Below, piece by piece: positions 1 to 10,620 of a stretch of DNA of 64,000 nucleotides. The position numbers and the translations under genes are program-made. This stretch comes from Candidatus Nanopelagicales bacterium (GTDB taxonomy: Bacteria > Actinomycetota > Actinomycetes > S36-B12 > GCA-2699445), in assembly GCA_037045355.1 (NCBI GenBank), contig JBAOHO010000021.1, positions 124,001-188,000 on the forward strand, given 5' to 3'. Within the stretch, counting starts at the first letter, position 1, and each line of letters opens with the position of its first letter. The notes beneath the pieces are model-generated. The model saw nothing but the letters and a program-made list of their open reading frames with translations. It searched no databases and was not told where the DNA came from.

Positions 1-834
1 TGGGGTGTGGCAGCCGATGATCTGCCCGCTGCCGCCGGTCGTTGTCTGCCCGACATCGTCGCGATGATCGCCGCCGACGCCGCCGTCGAACATGGCGATG
101 ACGAGGACTACCTGCCGCAACTCGGCGCTCTGGTGGTCGCCGGAGTCGAGGTGGACGACGTTCCCGACTCCGACGCGCTGCTCCAGGCACTGACGGATGT
201 TCCGTTCCTGGTAGCGATGGAGACTCGGCCCTCGCAGGTCACGGCGCTGGCCGATGTCGTCTTCCCGGTGGCGGTGGTCACCGAGAAGGCCGGCACCTTC
301 GTGGACTGGGAGGGGCGGCGCCGACCGTTCGCTCGGGCCTTCCCCGACACATCGACATTCCCCGACGCCGAGGTCCTGGCCCTGCTCACGGACTACATGG
401 ATCTCGACGCCGCACCCCGCGAAGTCGATCGGCTGAGATCCGAGTTGGACGGGTTGGGGGCCTGGAGCGGCACGCGCACCTGGGCCGGTGAGGAATCACC
501 GGGTACACCCCCAACCTCCGAGCCCGGCCAGGCGGTGCTCGCGACCTGGCGCTTGCTGTTGGACCTCGGCATCATGCAGGACGGTGAGCCGTACCTGGCC
601 GGAACACGGCAGCCGACAGTGGCCCGCGTGAGTGCTGCCACAGCTGCTGGTGTCGGGGTCGCGGAGGGCGAGCCGATCACGGTGAGCACGGACCACGGCG
701 CCATCACCCTGGCGGCTGTCATCACCGACATGCCCGACGGAATCGTGTGGTTACCGACGAATTCCGTCGACTCCCGGGTGGGCGTCACACTTCGCGCCAC
801 CGCGGGCGATAGCGTGCGGCTGGGAAGGAGATGA
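1..834 (+). CDS. nuoG: NADH-quinone oxidoreductase subunit G, C-terminal part (partial)
   Basis: The gene enters from upstream and only its last 277 codons are visible. NuoG is the large Fe-S subunit of the peripheral arm of complex I and carries electrons towards the quinone. The visible part belongs to the molybdopterin-oxidoreductase-like domain: a segment around residues 85-105 with V-T-E-K-A-G-T-F-V-D-W-E-G-R is the typical molybdopterin-like signature of NuoG. The last 80 residues form the beta-rich end that resembles a molydopterin dinucleotide-binding domain. The stop lies 4 bases before nuoH, and an AAGGAG box inside the last codons serves nuoH, so the genes are co-transcribed and probably translationally coupled. 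Identity rests on context plus the visible domain. Confidence 0.9.
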   Translation, partial: WGVAADDLPAAAGRCLPDIVAMIAADAAVEHGDDEDYLPQLGALVVAGVEVDDVPDSDALLQALTDVPFLVAMETRPSQVTALADVVFPVAVVTEKAGTFVDWEGRRRPFARAFPDTSTFPDAEVLALLTDYMDLDAAPREVDRLRSELDGLGAWSGTRTWAGEESPGTPPTSEPGQAVLATWRLLLDLGIMQDGEPYLAGTRQPTVARVSAATAAGVGVAEGEPITVSTDHGAITLAAVITDMPDGIVWLPTNSVDSRVGVTLRATAGDSVRLGRR

Positions 835-838
835 GCCG

Positions 839-2143
839 ATGCCCGAACTGAGTGCCTTCGGCAACGACCCCTTCTGGCTGGTGTGTCTGAAAACCCTGGG
901 CGTCTTCGTCCTGCTTGTGGTCATTGTCTTGTTCACGATCTGGGCCGAGCGACGCGTCGTCGCGCGGATGCAGATGCGGGTCGGACCCAACCGGGTCGGT
1001 CCCGCAGGCCTGCTGCAGTCGTTGATGGACGGTTTCAAGCTCGCGCTCAAAGAAGAGATCATCCCCATCACAGCGCACAAGGCGGTCTACTGGCTCGCTC
1101 CGCTGATCAGTGCGGTCTGTGCCTTCGCGGCGTTCGCCGTGATCCCGTTCGGTCCCGAGGTGTCCATCTTCGGGGTCATGACCCCCCTGCAGTTGACGGA
1201 TTTCCCGCAGTCCGTGCTGTACGTGCTCGCGGTGGCGTCGATCGGTATCTACGGACTGGTCCTGGCCGGCTGGTCGTCCGGTTCGACCTACCCGTTACTG
1301 GGCGGACTTCGTTCGAGCGCCCAGATGATCTCTTACGAGATCTCGATGGGCTTGTCGTTCGTTGCCGTGTTCCTCTACGCCGGCACCATGTCAACGTCCC
1401 AGATCGTCTCCGCCCAACAGTCGTTGTGGTTCGCGGTGCTGTTGGCGCCGTCGTTCGTCATCTACGTAACCGCGATGGTGGGCGAGACCAACCGAGCCCC
1501 CTTCGACCTGCCCGAGGCAGAGGGCGAACTGGTCGGTGGATTCCACACCGAGTACTCGTCGCTGAAGTTCGCCATGTTCTTCCTCGCCGAATACATCAAC
1601 ATGGTGACCGTCTCGAGTATCGCCACGACGTTGTTCCTGGGCGGCTGGATGGCGCCGTGGCCACTGTCCCTGCTGTCGTGGGCCAATACCGGCTGGCTGC
1701 CGATGCTGTGGTGGCTCATCAAGACGATGCTGTTCATCTATATGTTCATCTGGTTGCGCGGCACCCTTCCCCGGCTGCGGTACGACCAATTCATGGCCTT
1801 CGGATGGCGAGTCCTGATCCCCGTGTCCTTGGTATGGATCGTGCTCGTGTCCGGGCTCAAGGCGATCCGTGAGGAATACGCCGACAGCGCCAACGCGATG
1901 CTCACCGGCGGCGCGATCATGCTCGCCATCCTGCTGGCCATCGGATTCCTCGGATCCGTCCGGGCGGGACGCAAGAAGGAGGGTGACGACCTGCCGACAG
2001 GGCCGGTCGACATCGAAGGCGAGGTGTTCCCGGTACCCCCGTTGCCCGGCCAGACATTCGACTACACACCTCGCAGTCGAACCGCCGTCGCCGGATCCTC
2101 GACAACGGTGACCGCGACCACCGAGGAGGACTCTGATGGCTGA
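839..2143 (+). CDS. nuoH: NADH-quinone oxidoreductase subunit H
   Basis: This 434-residue integral membrane protein is the NuoH/ND1 subunit, which forms much of the quinone entry chamber between the Fe-S arm and the membrane arm. It has about eight to nine hydrophobic segments. The family hallmarks are visible: an E-R-R-V-V-A-R-M-Q-x-R-x-G-P-N-R stretch near residues 36-55, and the loop G-E-T-N-R-A-P-F-D-L-P-E-A-E-G-E-L-V around residues 215-235. The C-terminus carries a hydrophilic tail of about 60 residues after the last membrane helix, as is common in actinobacteria. The start ATG has a good AAGGAG box. The end overlaps the nuoI start by 8 bases. Confidence 0.97.
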   Translation: MPELSAFGNDPFWLVCLKTLGVFVLLVVIVLFTIWAERRVVARMQMRVGPNRVGPAGLLQSLMDGFKLALKEEIIPITAHKAVYWLAPLISAVCAFAAFAVIPFGPEVSIFGVMTPLQLTDFPQSVLYVLAVASIGIYGLVLAGWSSGSTYPLLGGLRSSAQMISYEISMGLSFVAVFLYAGTMSTSQIVSAQQSLWFAVLLAPSFVIYVTAMVGETNRAPFDLPEAEGELVGGFHTEYSSLKFAMFFLAEYINMVTVSSIATTLFLGGWMAPWPLSLLSWANTGWLPMLWWLIKTMLFIYMFIWLRGTLPRLRYDQFMAFGWRVLIPVSLVWIVLVSGLKAIREEYADSANAMLTGGAIMLAILLAIGFLGSVRAGRKKEGDDLPTGPVDIEGEVFPVPPLPGQTFDYTPRSRTAVAGSSTTVTATTEEDSDG

Positions 2144-2708
2144 ACTCCCCCCCGCATTGAGGGGATTCTGGGTGACCTTCAGAACCCAGTTCCAGAAGGT
2201 CAACACCGAGCAGTATCCGGAGCAGAAAGACAAGTACCCGCCCAAGGCACGCTTCCACGGTCGGCATCAACTGAACCGATGGGCGGACGGTCTGGAGAAG
2301 TGCGTCGGATGTGAGTTGTGCGCCTGGGCCTGCCCCGCGGACGCCATCTACGTCCAGGGCGCGGACAACTCCGAAGCCCAACGATTCTCACCCGGGGAGC
2401 GCTACGGGCGCGTGTATCAGATCAACTACCTGCGGTGCATCTTCTGCGGGCTGTGCATCGAGGCCTGCCCCACCCGGGCCCTCACGATGACCCACGACTA
2501 CGAGCTGGCGGACAACGACCGCGCCAAGTTGATCTACGAGAAGGAAGACCTCCTGGCGCCGCTGGCGGAAGGCATGGTGCCGCCGCCCCACGACATGGTG
2601 GCCGGGGCCACTGCCCAGGACTACTACGACGGACAGGTGGTCGGCGCCACCGACGAACAACGGGAGCAGGCGCGGTTGTTGAACCGCGGGCCAGAGGTGA
2701 CTCAGTGA
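2136..2708 (+). CDS. nuoI: NADH-quinone oxidoreductase subunit I (2x[4Fe-4S] ferredoxin-like)
   Basis: This 190-residue protein carries clusters N6a and N6b, which pass electrons from NuoG to NuoB near the membrane. Two complete C-x2-C-x2-C-x3-C-P motifs are present, with cysteines at residues 56, 59, 62, 66 and 101, 104, 107, 111. Length and spacing fit NuoI. It starts inside the end of nuoH, and its stop overlaps the GTG start of nuoJ, which indicates tight coupling within the nuo operon. Confidence 0.98.
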   Translation: MAELPPALRGFWVTFRTQFQKVNTEQYPEQKDKYPPKARFHGRHQLNRWADGLEKCVGCELCAWACPADAIYVQGADNSEAQRFSPGERYGRVYQINYLRCIFCGLCIEACPTRALTMTHDYELADNDRAKLIYEKEDLLAPLAEGMVPPPHDMVAGATAQDYYDGQVVGATDEQREQARLLNRGPEVTQ

Positions 2709-3649
2709 ACATGGCGATCGCAGCCGTACCGGCTGCGGCCGGGAGCCCCGGCGAGCAATGGACATTTTGGATCTGCGCCACACTCGCAGTGGTGGGCGCG
2801 CTGGGTCTGATCCTGTCGCGCAAGACCGTGCACAGTGCGCTCTTCACGGCTCTCACGATGATCAACCTGGCGGTCCTCTACGTGGCCAACGAGGCACCCT
2901 TCTTGGGACTCGTCCAGGTCATCGTCTACACGGGCGCCGTCATGATGCTGTTCCTGTTCGTCATCATGTTGGTCGGGGTCGACGCGTCCGACTCTCTTGT
3001 GGAGACCCTCAAAGGACAGCGCTGGGCGGCCGGCTTGCTCATCGCCGGTTTCGCCATCCTGCTCGTCCTCACAGTGGGTACTGCGCTGACCGGGGTCGAA
3101 TCAGTGGGGATGGCCGAGGCCAACGAGGAGTTCGGGGGCAATGTGCAGGGCTTGGCCCACATGATGTTCACGACCTTCCTGCTGCCCCTCGAGGTCGTCG
3201 CTGCGCTGCTCATCACTGCCGCCCTCGGGGCGCTCGTCCTCGCCCACCGCGATCACTGGGAGCCGAAGAAGAGTCAGGAGGATCTGTCTCGCGACCGGCT
3301 GCTGCGCTACGCCGATACCGGTGAACACCCAGGGCCTCTGCCCAGCCCGGGGGTGCTGGCCACCAGCAACGCGATCGGCACTCCTGCCCTGCTGCCCGAC
3401 GGTTCCGCGTCCGAATTGTCGATTCCGGCACCCTTACGCGGAGAAAGCCGGACGCGGCTCGCGGTACACCCCGACGAACTCCAAGCCGACACGTCCGAGG
3501 TCCGCGAGATCAGTGAGCGCGAACAGGCCGAGCGGTCCGAAGTCCTGGCGTCCGTCGACGGCCACACCGACCTCGCGGAGGTCTATCCCGACGACGCGGA
3601 CCAAGGCCCGGCCGAGTCGGGCCAAGGCCCCGAAGTGAAGGGGGAGTGA
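2705..3649 (+). CDS. nuoJ: NADH-quinone oxidoreductase subunit J
   Basis: NuoJ is a membrane-arm subunit of complex I. The first 185 residues hold five hydrophobic segments including the V-I-V-Y-T-G-A-V-M-M-L-F-L-F-V-I-M-L core typical of NuoJ/ND6. The chosen start is the GTG at 2705, which overlaps the nuoI stop (GTGA) and lies 7 bases after an AGAGG box; an ATG two codons later is less well placed. The protein (314 residues) is longer than the enteric NuoJ because of a charged, acidic C-terminal extension of about 120 residues, a trait seen in actinobacterial NuoJ. Its function is unknown. Confidence 0.95.
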   Translation: MNMAIAAVPAAAGSPGEQWTFWICATLAVVGALGLILSRKTVHSALFTALTMINLAVLYVANEAPFLGLVQVIVYTGAVMMLFLFVIMLVGVDASDSLVETLKGQRWAAGLLIAGFAILLVLTVGTALTGVESVGMAEANEEFGGNVQGLAHMMFTTFLLPLEVVAALLITAALGALVLAHRDHWEPKKSQEDLSRDRLLRYADTGEHPGPLPSPGVLATSNAIGTPALLPDGSASELSIPAPLRGESRTRLAVHPDELQADTSEVREISEREQAERSEVLASVDGHTDLAEVYPDDADQGPAESGQGPEVKGE

Positions 3650-3947
3650 TGGACCCGTCCGCCTACGTCACCCTTTCGGCGATCCTCTTCTGCATCGGTG
3701 CCATCGGTGTCCTGATCCGGCGTAACGCCATCGTGGTGTTCATGTCCGTCGAGATGATGCTCAACGCGGCGAACCTCGCATTCGTGTCCTTCGCCCGGAT
3801 GCACGGCAACCTCGACGGTCAGGTCATCGCGTTCTTCGTGATGATCGTGGCCGCAGCCGAGGTCGTCGTCGGTCTGGCGATCATCATGACCATCTTCCGC
3901 ACCCGGCGATCGGTCTCGATCGACGAACCCAGTCTGATGAGGAACTG

Positions 3948-3948
<1 letters not shown>
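3649..3948 (+). CDS. nuoK: NADH-quinone oxidoreductase subunit K
   Basis: A 99-residue protein with three membrane helices, the usual length for NuoK/ND4L. The V-M-S-V-E-M-M-L-N-A-A-N-L segment contains the conserved buried glutamate of the second helix used in proton transfer. I start it at the ATG (3649), which overlaps the nuoJ stop and follows a purine-rich AAGGGGG box; a GTG one codon upstream is possible. The stop overlaps the nuoL ATG. Confidence 0.96.
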
Positions 3949-5911
<1,963 letters not shown>

Positions 5912-5912
<1 letters not shown>

Positions 5913-7465
5913 TGGCTATCCTCACCATCCTCGCGCTGGTGCCGCTGATCGGTTCGCTGGTCGTCGGCTTCGTCCCCGCGGCCCCGGTCCGCTCCAAGCA
6001 GATCGCCTTGTTGTTCGCCGCCGCCACATTCGCCATCGCGGTGATCGTGATCACCCAGTACGACGCAGGTGCCCCGGAACAGTTCCAGCTCGTGGAGCAG
6101 TACGACTGGATCCCCACCCTGGGAATCAGCTTCTCGCTCGGGGTCGACGGTCTCGGCCTGATCATGATCTTCCTGGCGACCCTGCTGACACCGCTGGTCA
6201 TGGTCGCCTGCTGGAACGACGTCGAGGATTCGGCCGCCCAGGGAGGTGACCAAGAGGTCGGGCAGGTTCGTGGCTACTTGGCGCTGATGCTGCTGATGCT
6301 GGCTATGACCGTCACCTTGTTCACGGCCCTCGACGTGTTCTTGTTCTACTTCCTGTTCGAGGCCGTCCTCATCCCGGTGTATTTCATGATCGGGCGGTTC
6401 GGCACCGGACGCCGCACCTACGCGGCCGTGAAGTTCTTGGTCTTCAGTCTGCTCGGTGGCCTCGTCATGCTCGCCGCCTTGGCGCTGCTTTGGTACGTCT
6501 CTCTGGATGCCCTCGGCGGGCCCAATCTCTTCCTTCCCGATCTCATGGCGATCGACATCGATCCCACCATGCAGACATGGCTGTTCTGGGGCTTCTTCAT
6601 CGCCTTCGCGATCAAGGCCCCGATGTGGCCGGTGCACACTTGGCTGCCAGACGCCGCCGGGTCCAGCACCCCGGGAACCGCCATCCTCCTGATCGGTGTT
6701 CTCGACAAGTTGGGCACGTTCGGCATGCTGCGGTTCTGTCTGCCGCTCTTCCCTGAGGCAGCCCAGGATGCCGCACCCGTCATCATCGCGCTGTCGGTGA
6801 TCAGCATCTTCTACGGCGGTTTGGTGGCCATCGGACAGACCGACATGAAGCGACTGTTCGGGTATGTGTCGATCTCGCACTTCGGCTTCATCGTTCTGGG
6901 AATCTTCGTGTTCACCACCCAGGCGCAAGTCGGGTCGGCGTTCTACATGCTGGGCCACGGCATCAGCACTGCCCTGTTGTTCATGGTCGCCGGGTACATG
7001 ATCACGCGCCAGAAGACCGCCAACATCGGCGACTACGGCGGTGTGTCCAAGGTCGCTCCGGTGCTCGCCGGCTCTTTCCTCTTCGCCGGACTCACGGCTC
7101 TGGCACTTCCCGGGCTGAGCACGTTCCTGTCGGAGTTCCTCGTCCTGGTGGGGGCATTCACGCGCTATCCCTGGGTAGCGGCATTCGCCACACTGGGCAT
7201 CATCCTCGCGGCGGTCTACGTGCTCCTGCTCTACCAGCGGACCATGACGGGCCCGCCGGTCGAGCGAGTCAAGGGAATGGTCGATCTCAACGCTCGCGAG
7301 AAGATCGCGATCGCGCCGTTGATCGCTGTCGTAATATTCCTCGGGTTCTACCCCGCACCTGCTCTGGATGTGCTGGATCCCTACGTGGCCGACGTGATGG
7401 CCCAAGTCGGTACCACCGACCCGGCCCCGGTCCTACCGGACGCGAGCGAAGGGAGCCAGCCATGA
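5912..7465 (+). CDS. nuoM: NADH-quinone oxidoreductase subunit M (antiporter-like)
   Basis: A 517-residue membrane protein homologous to NuoL and NuoN, one of the three antiporter-like proton channels of complex I. The family segments are visible: F-L-F-Y-F-L-F-E-A-V-L-I-P-V-Y-F, with the conserved glutamate in the fifth helix, and P-V-H-T-W-L-P-D-A around residue 250. I use the ATG overlapping the nuoL stop; GTG codons a few codons earlier would extend into nuoL. The stop overlaps nuoN. Confidence 0.97.
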
Positions 7466-8997
7466 CAGACGTCACGTTCCCCGCCATCGCGTGGCAGCAG
7501 TTGGCACCGATCATCATCGTGCTGGCCGCTGGAGCGATCGGTGTCCTGGTCGAAGCATTCGCTCCCCGCACCAGCCGCCGCCCCATCCAGTTGTGGTTGA
7601 CCTTCGCGGCACTGATTGCCTCCTTCGCCACGGTCGTAATCGCGGCCGGTTCGTTCGAGACGGTTGTGGATGGTTCGGCTGCCATCGACGGGCCGGGACT
7701 GTTCTTGATGGGAGCCGTCCTCCTGGCCGCCCTACTCTCCGGCCTTCTCATGGCTGAACGTCATGTCGATCCCAGTGGCGACGCCTTCGCTGCCCGGGCA
7801 TCGGCCATGCCCGGCTCCGAGGACGAGCGGCAATTCACGGCGCGGGGATACCTCCAAACCGACATCTGGCCCCTCCTGCTGTTCAGCACCGGTGGCATGA
7901 TGCTGTTCGTCTCGGCCAACGACCTGCTGTTGATGTTCATCGGCCTTGAGATCATGAGCCTGCCGTTGTACCTGCTGGCGGGCATGGCGCGTCGGCGCCG
8001 ACTGCTCAGCCAAGAGGCCGCCATCAAGTACTTCTTGCTCGGTGCGTTCTCGTCGGCGTTCTTCCTTTACGGAGCGGCGCTGGTCTACGGATTCGCGGGA
8101 ACGGTCTCGCTGGGGGGCATCGCCGATGCCGTCACCGGGCAGCCGCAGTTGAGCGGCCTCTTGCTCGGCGGGATCGCACTGATGAGCGTGGGCCTGCTGT
8201 TCAAGGTCGCCGCCGTGCCCTTCCATTCCTGGGCACCCGACGTGTACCAAGGCTCACCGACTCCGGTGACGGCCTTCATGGCCTCCGGCGTCAAGGTGGC
8301 CGCGTTCGGGGCGATGCTGCGGCTGTTCTACGTCGCCTTCGGTGGGTCGGCCTGGGACTGGCGACCCGCCTTCTGGGTGATCGCGGTACTCACGTTCTTC
8401 GTCGGCGCCATGATCGCCCTGGCCCAAAGCGACATCAAGCGCATGCTGGCCTACTCGTCGATCGCGCACGCGGGATTCCTGCTGCTCGGCGTCATCGCCG
8501 TGACCCCCGATGCATTGTCCTCGACCTTGTTCTACCTGCTCACGTATGCGCTGGCGACCGTCGGTGCATTCGCCGTGGTGATGCTCATCCGGGACGACAC
8601 CGGCGAGACGAGTGCGCTGGACGCCTGGCGCGGGCTCGGACGCCGACACCCCATGCTCGCGGGTGCGTTCACCTTGTTCCTCCTGTCGTTCGCCGGTATC
8701 CCGCTGACTGCCGGCTTCGTCGGGAAGTTCGCCGTGTTCTCGTCTGCGGCCGCCGCCGGCGAAGGGTGGCTGGTACTCCTCGCGGTGATCGCGAGCGCCA
8801 TCGCGGCGTTCTTCTACCTGCGCGTTGTCGTCGTGATGTTCTTCTCCGATCCCGTCGGCGACGGGCCCGCGGTCGCGGTACCCAGCTGGGCCACCCGGGC
8901 CACCATCACAGTGGCGGCGGCGGTCACCCTCGTGTTGGGGATCTTCCCGCAGCCCCTGCTCGACCTGGCGTCGAACGCCGACATCTTCGTCCGCTGA
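7462..8997 (+). CDS. nuoN: NADH-quinone oxidoreductase subunit N (antiporter-like)
   Basis: A 511-residue polytopic protein, last gene of the operon. It contains the conserved L-F-I-G-L-E-I-M-S-L-P-L-Y-L segment with the pumping glutamate, the A-A-I-K-Y-F-L-L-G-A-F-S-S-A-F motif and the F-K-V-A-A-V-P-F-H-S-W-A-P-D-V-Y segment typical of NuoN. It overlaps nuoM by ATGA. No strong terminator follows, so read-through into the downstream lipoprotein gene is possible. Confidence 0.97.
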   Translation: MTDVTFPAIAWQQLAPIIIVLAAGAIGVLVEAFAPRTSRRPIQLWLTFAALIASFATVVIAAGSFETVVDGSAAIDGPGLFLMGAVLLAALLSGLLMAERHVDPSGDAFAARASAMPGSEDERQFTARGYLQTDIWPLLLFSTGGMMLFVSANDLLLMFIGLEIMSLPLYLLAGMARRRRLLSQEAAIKYFLLGAFSSAFFLYGAALVYGFAGTVSLGGIADAVTGQPQLSGLLLGGIALMSVGLLFKVAAVPFHSWAPDVYQGSPTPVTAFMASGVKVAAFGAMLRLFYVAFGGSAWDWRPAFWVIAVLTFFVGAMIALAQSDIKRMLAYSSIAHAGFLLLGVIAVTPDALSSTLFYLLTYALATVGAFAVVMLIRDDTGETSALDAWRGLGRRHPMLAGAFTLFLLSFAGIPLTAGFVGKFAVFSSAAAAGEGWLVLLAVIASAIAAFFYLRVVVVMFFSDPVGDGPAVAVPSWATRATITVAAAVTLVLGIFPQPLLDLASNADIFVR

Positions 8998-9076
8998 GCA
9001 GTGCCTCCGACTAGGGAGTTGCCCGACCCAGAACCTGATGACGAGCCGGATAACGGAACAGTCGCTATGGGTGACG

Positions 9077-9113
9077 GTTGTTCCCCTGACCCGCGCGGGT
9101 CGATAGCGTGACG
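9077..9113 (+). promoter_or_regulatory. Conserved upstream element of lipoprotein gene 1
   Basis: A TTGTTC (9078) and GATAGC (9102) pair sits about 30 bases upstream of the first small lipoprotein gene. The block ggtcgatagcgtgacg is repeated exactly ahead of the second paralogue, which suggests a retained promoter. The -35/-10 assignment is my inference. Confidence 0.5.
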
Positions 9114-9142
9114 GAATCCGACCGTCGATGCAGGGAGATTCC

Positions 9143-9514
9143 ATGCGCAAGTCCGTGATCGCACTGACCGCGACACCATTCCTGGTGTTCGCGCTGTCAT
9201 CGTGCTCCAGTACCACAACCACAACCACACCCACACCGGCGAGCAGCCCCGCCGCGGAGTCTCCGGCCGCAGGCGGCTCCGACGCCCAGTCGAAGGTCAC
9301 TGCCTACTGCGAGAAGGTCAAGGAACTCTCACAGCGGGCCAAAGACCTGCAGGCCAATCCCGATCAGGCCAAAGCCGAGGAGTTGCAGAAGGAAGCCCAG
9401 GCGCTGTCTGGTCAGGCGCAGGAACTCGCCGGTGCCGTCATGTCCGATCCCTCGCTCGCGCAGGAGATCCTGGAGTGCAGCCAGCAGGCCAGCGACGTCC
9501 TGCAGAGCGGCTGA
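9143..9514 (+). CDS. Small secreted lipoprotein, paralogue 1 of 3
   Basis: A 123-residue lipoprotein of unknown function. It starts with a short signal peptide ending in the lipobox F-A-L-S-S-C (Cys 20), so it should be lipidated and anchored outside the cytoplasmic membrane. A Thr/Pro/Ala/Ser linker of about 25 residues follows, then a charged helical domain (A-Y-C-E-K-V-K-E-L-S-Q...) with one Cys near each end, which could form a disulfide. The ATG at 9143 is chosen because AGGGAG lies 5 bases before it; an in-frame ATG 15 bases upstream would place extra charged residues before the signal peptide. Two homologous genes follow directly. I do not recognise the family. Confidence 0.8.
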   Translation: MRKSVIALTATPFLVFALSSCSSTTTTTTPTPASSPAAESPAAGGSDAQSKVTAYCEKVKELSQRAKDLQANPDQAKAEELQKEAQALSGQAQELAGAVMSDPSLAQEILECSQQASDVLQSG

Positions 9515-9550
9515 GCCTTTTCACCAGCTGTCTGATCAACCGACCAGTTC

Positions 9551-9588
9551 GCGTGACGGTCCGTCCTACCGGGGGCGGGCCGTCACGC
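9551..9588 (+). terminator. Strong hairpin after lipoprotein gene 1
   Basis: GCGTGACGGTCCG (9551) pairs with CGGGCCGTCACGC (9576) around a 12-base loop; a short ATTTCC follows. The stem is 13 bp with one wobble pair. It lies between two paralogous genes that each have their own promoter-like block. Confidence 0.65.
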
Positions 9589-9603
9589 ATTTCCGGTCGA
9601 ATG

Positions 9604-9638
9604 TGTTTCCCCTTTCCCGCCCAGGTCGATAGCGTGAC
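9604..9638 (+). promoter_or_regulatory. Conserved upstream element of lipoprotein gene 2
   Basis: The block ggtcgatagcgtgacg and the preceding tgtttcccc match the element upstream of paralogue 1. The upstream regions were therefore duplicated with the gene, and the second copy probably has its own promoter. The promoter role is inferred from position and conservation. Confidence 0.5.
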
Positions 9639-9665
9639 GAAGACCCGTCGATGCAGGGAGAATCC

Positions 9666-9977
9666 ATGCGCAAGTCCGTGATCGCTCTGGCCGCAACACC
9701 GATCCTCGTGTTGGGGCTGTCCTCTTGCTCTGGTAGCCCCGATGCCCAGGCGAAGGTCGACGAGTACTGCCAGAAGGTCAAGGAACTCTCCCAGCAGGCC
9801 AAGGTGCTGGACGGCAACACCAAGCAGGCTGAGGCCAAGAAACTCCAGAAGGACGCGGAGGCCCTGGCCGGCCAGGCCTCCGAACTTGCCGGCGCGGTGA
9901 TCTCCGATCCGCTACTGGCCCAACAGATCCTCGAATGCAGCCAACAGGCTGCCGAGATTCTGCAGCAGGGCAGCTAA
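9666..9977 (+). CDS. Small secreted lipoprotein, paralogue 2 of 3
   Basis: A 103-residue paralogue of the preceding gene. The signal peptide M-R-K-S-V-I-A-L is nearly identical, with lipobox L-G-L-S-S-C (Cys 20). The Thr/Pro linker is almost absent; the mature helical domain follows at once and keeps both cysteines (E-Y-C-Q-K-V-K-E-L-S-Q and L-E-C-S-Q-Q-A). The helix-rich, coiled-coil-like composition suggests a rod or oligomer at the cell surface. The AGGGAG box before the ATG is the same as in paralogue 1. Function unknown. Confidence 0.8.
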   Translation: MRKSVIALAATPILVLGLSSCSGSPDAQAKVDEYCQKVKELSQQAKVLDGNTKQAEAKKLQKDAEALAGQASELAGAVISDPLLAQQILECSQQAAEILQQGS

Positions 9978-10005
9978 CCCCGGATCCGTCGATCCCTCGG
10001 CTGCT

Positions 10006-10027
10006 GCGCGCCACCATCGCGGCGCGC
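10006..10027 (+). terminator. Hairpin after lipoprotein gene 2
   Basis: GCGCGCC (10006) pairs with GGCGCGC (10021) across an 8-base loop, 28 bases after the stop of paralogue 2. No U-tract follows, so terminator function is tentative. Confidence 0.4.
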
Positions 10028-10178
10028 TGGCGGCGTTGCAGTCGGTCAACCAGCGGCCCACACGTGGTCGAGCGTTCGTGGATCTCTTGACGGGAAATCC
10101 TCCGTGCCCCGGCTGATCCGGCTACCGTTGTGCTGCCGACCCCGGCGCCTGACCGCCGTCCCGATGCAGGGAGATCAC

Positions 10179-10577
10179 ATGCGCAAGTCCACCCTCGCCC
10201 TGGCCGCGACTCCGTTCCTGGTTGTTGCGCTTGCCTCCTGTAGCAGCAGCACCTCCGGCAGCGGTGGTTCCTCCGCCCCGCCCGAGGTCCCCCCGTCGGA
10301 GATCGCGAACACCGAGAACGAAGCCAAGGTCGATGCGTTCTGCGACCAGGTCGACGCTGTTCTCGCCGAGGCGAAGAAGCTCACCGAGGACGCACAGAAG
10401 GCAGACGGGCCCACCGGGACGATGACCAAGGAGCAGACAGCGAAGATCAAGGCCGAGGTCAAGAAGCTCAGTGACCAAGCCAAGGCGTTGGCGCCAGTCG
10501 TGATCGCGGAGCCTCAACTGACCGAGAAGGTCACCGAGTGCGCCACGAATCTGCAGGACGCGTCGCTCGGAGGCTGA
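10179..10577 (+). CDS. Small secreted lipoprotein, paralogue 3 of 3
   Basis: A 132-residue diverged paralogue of the two preceding genes. It has the same N-terminus type (M-R-K-S-T-L-A-L), the lipobox V-A-L-A-S-C, a Ser/Gly/Pro linker and a lysine/glutamate-rich helical domain with the two matching cysteines (A-F-C-D-Q-V-D and T-E-C-A-T-N-L). The upstream gatgcagggaga is identical to the one ahead of paralogues 1 and 2, which decides the start at 10179 rather than an upstream in-frame ATG. It lies 43 bases before the polyprenyl synthase gene, which seems to have its own leaderless promoter. Function unknown. Confidence 0.8.
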   Translation: MRKSTLALAATPFLVVALASCSSSTSGSGGSSAPPEVPPSEIANTENEAKVDAFCDQVDAVLAEAKKLTEDAQKADGPTGTMTKEQTAKIKAEVKKLSDQAKALAPVVIAEPQLTEKVTECATNLQDASLGG

Positions 10578-10608
10578 CCTCGAATGGGTGGAAGTCCGCC
10601 GGACCCCC

Positions 10609-10614
10609 TACCCT
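10609..10614 (+). promoter_or_regulatory. -10 box for leaderless polyprenyl synthase transcript
   Basis: TACCCT lies exactly 6 bases upstream of the ATG at 10621 and no ribosome binding site is present. This is the arrangement of actinobacterial leaderless mRNAs, in which transcription starts at the start codon. Confidence 0.6.
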
Positions 10615-10620
10615 CGTGTC

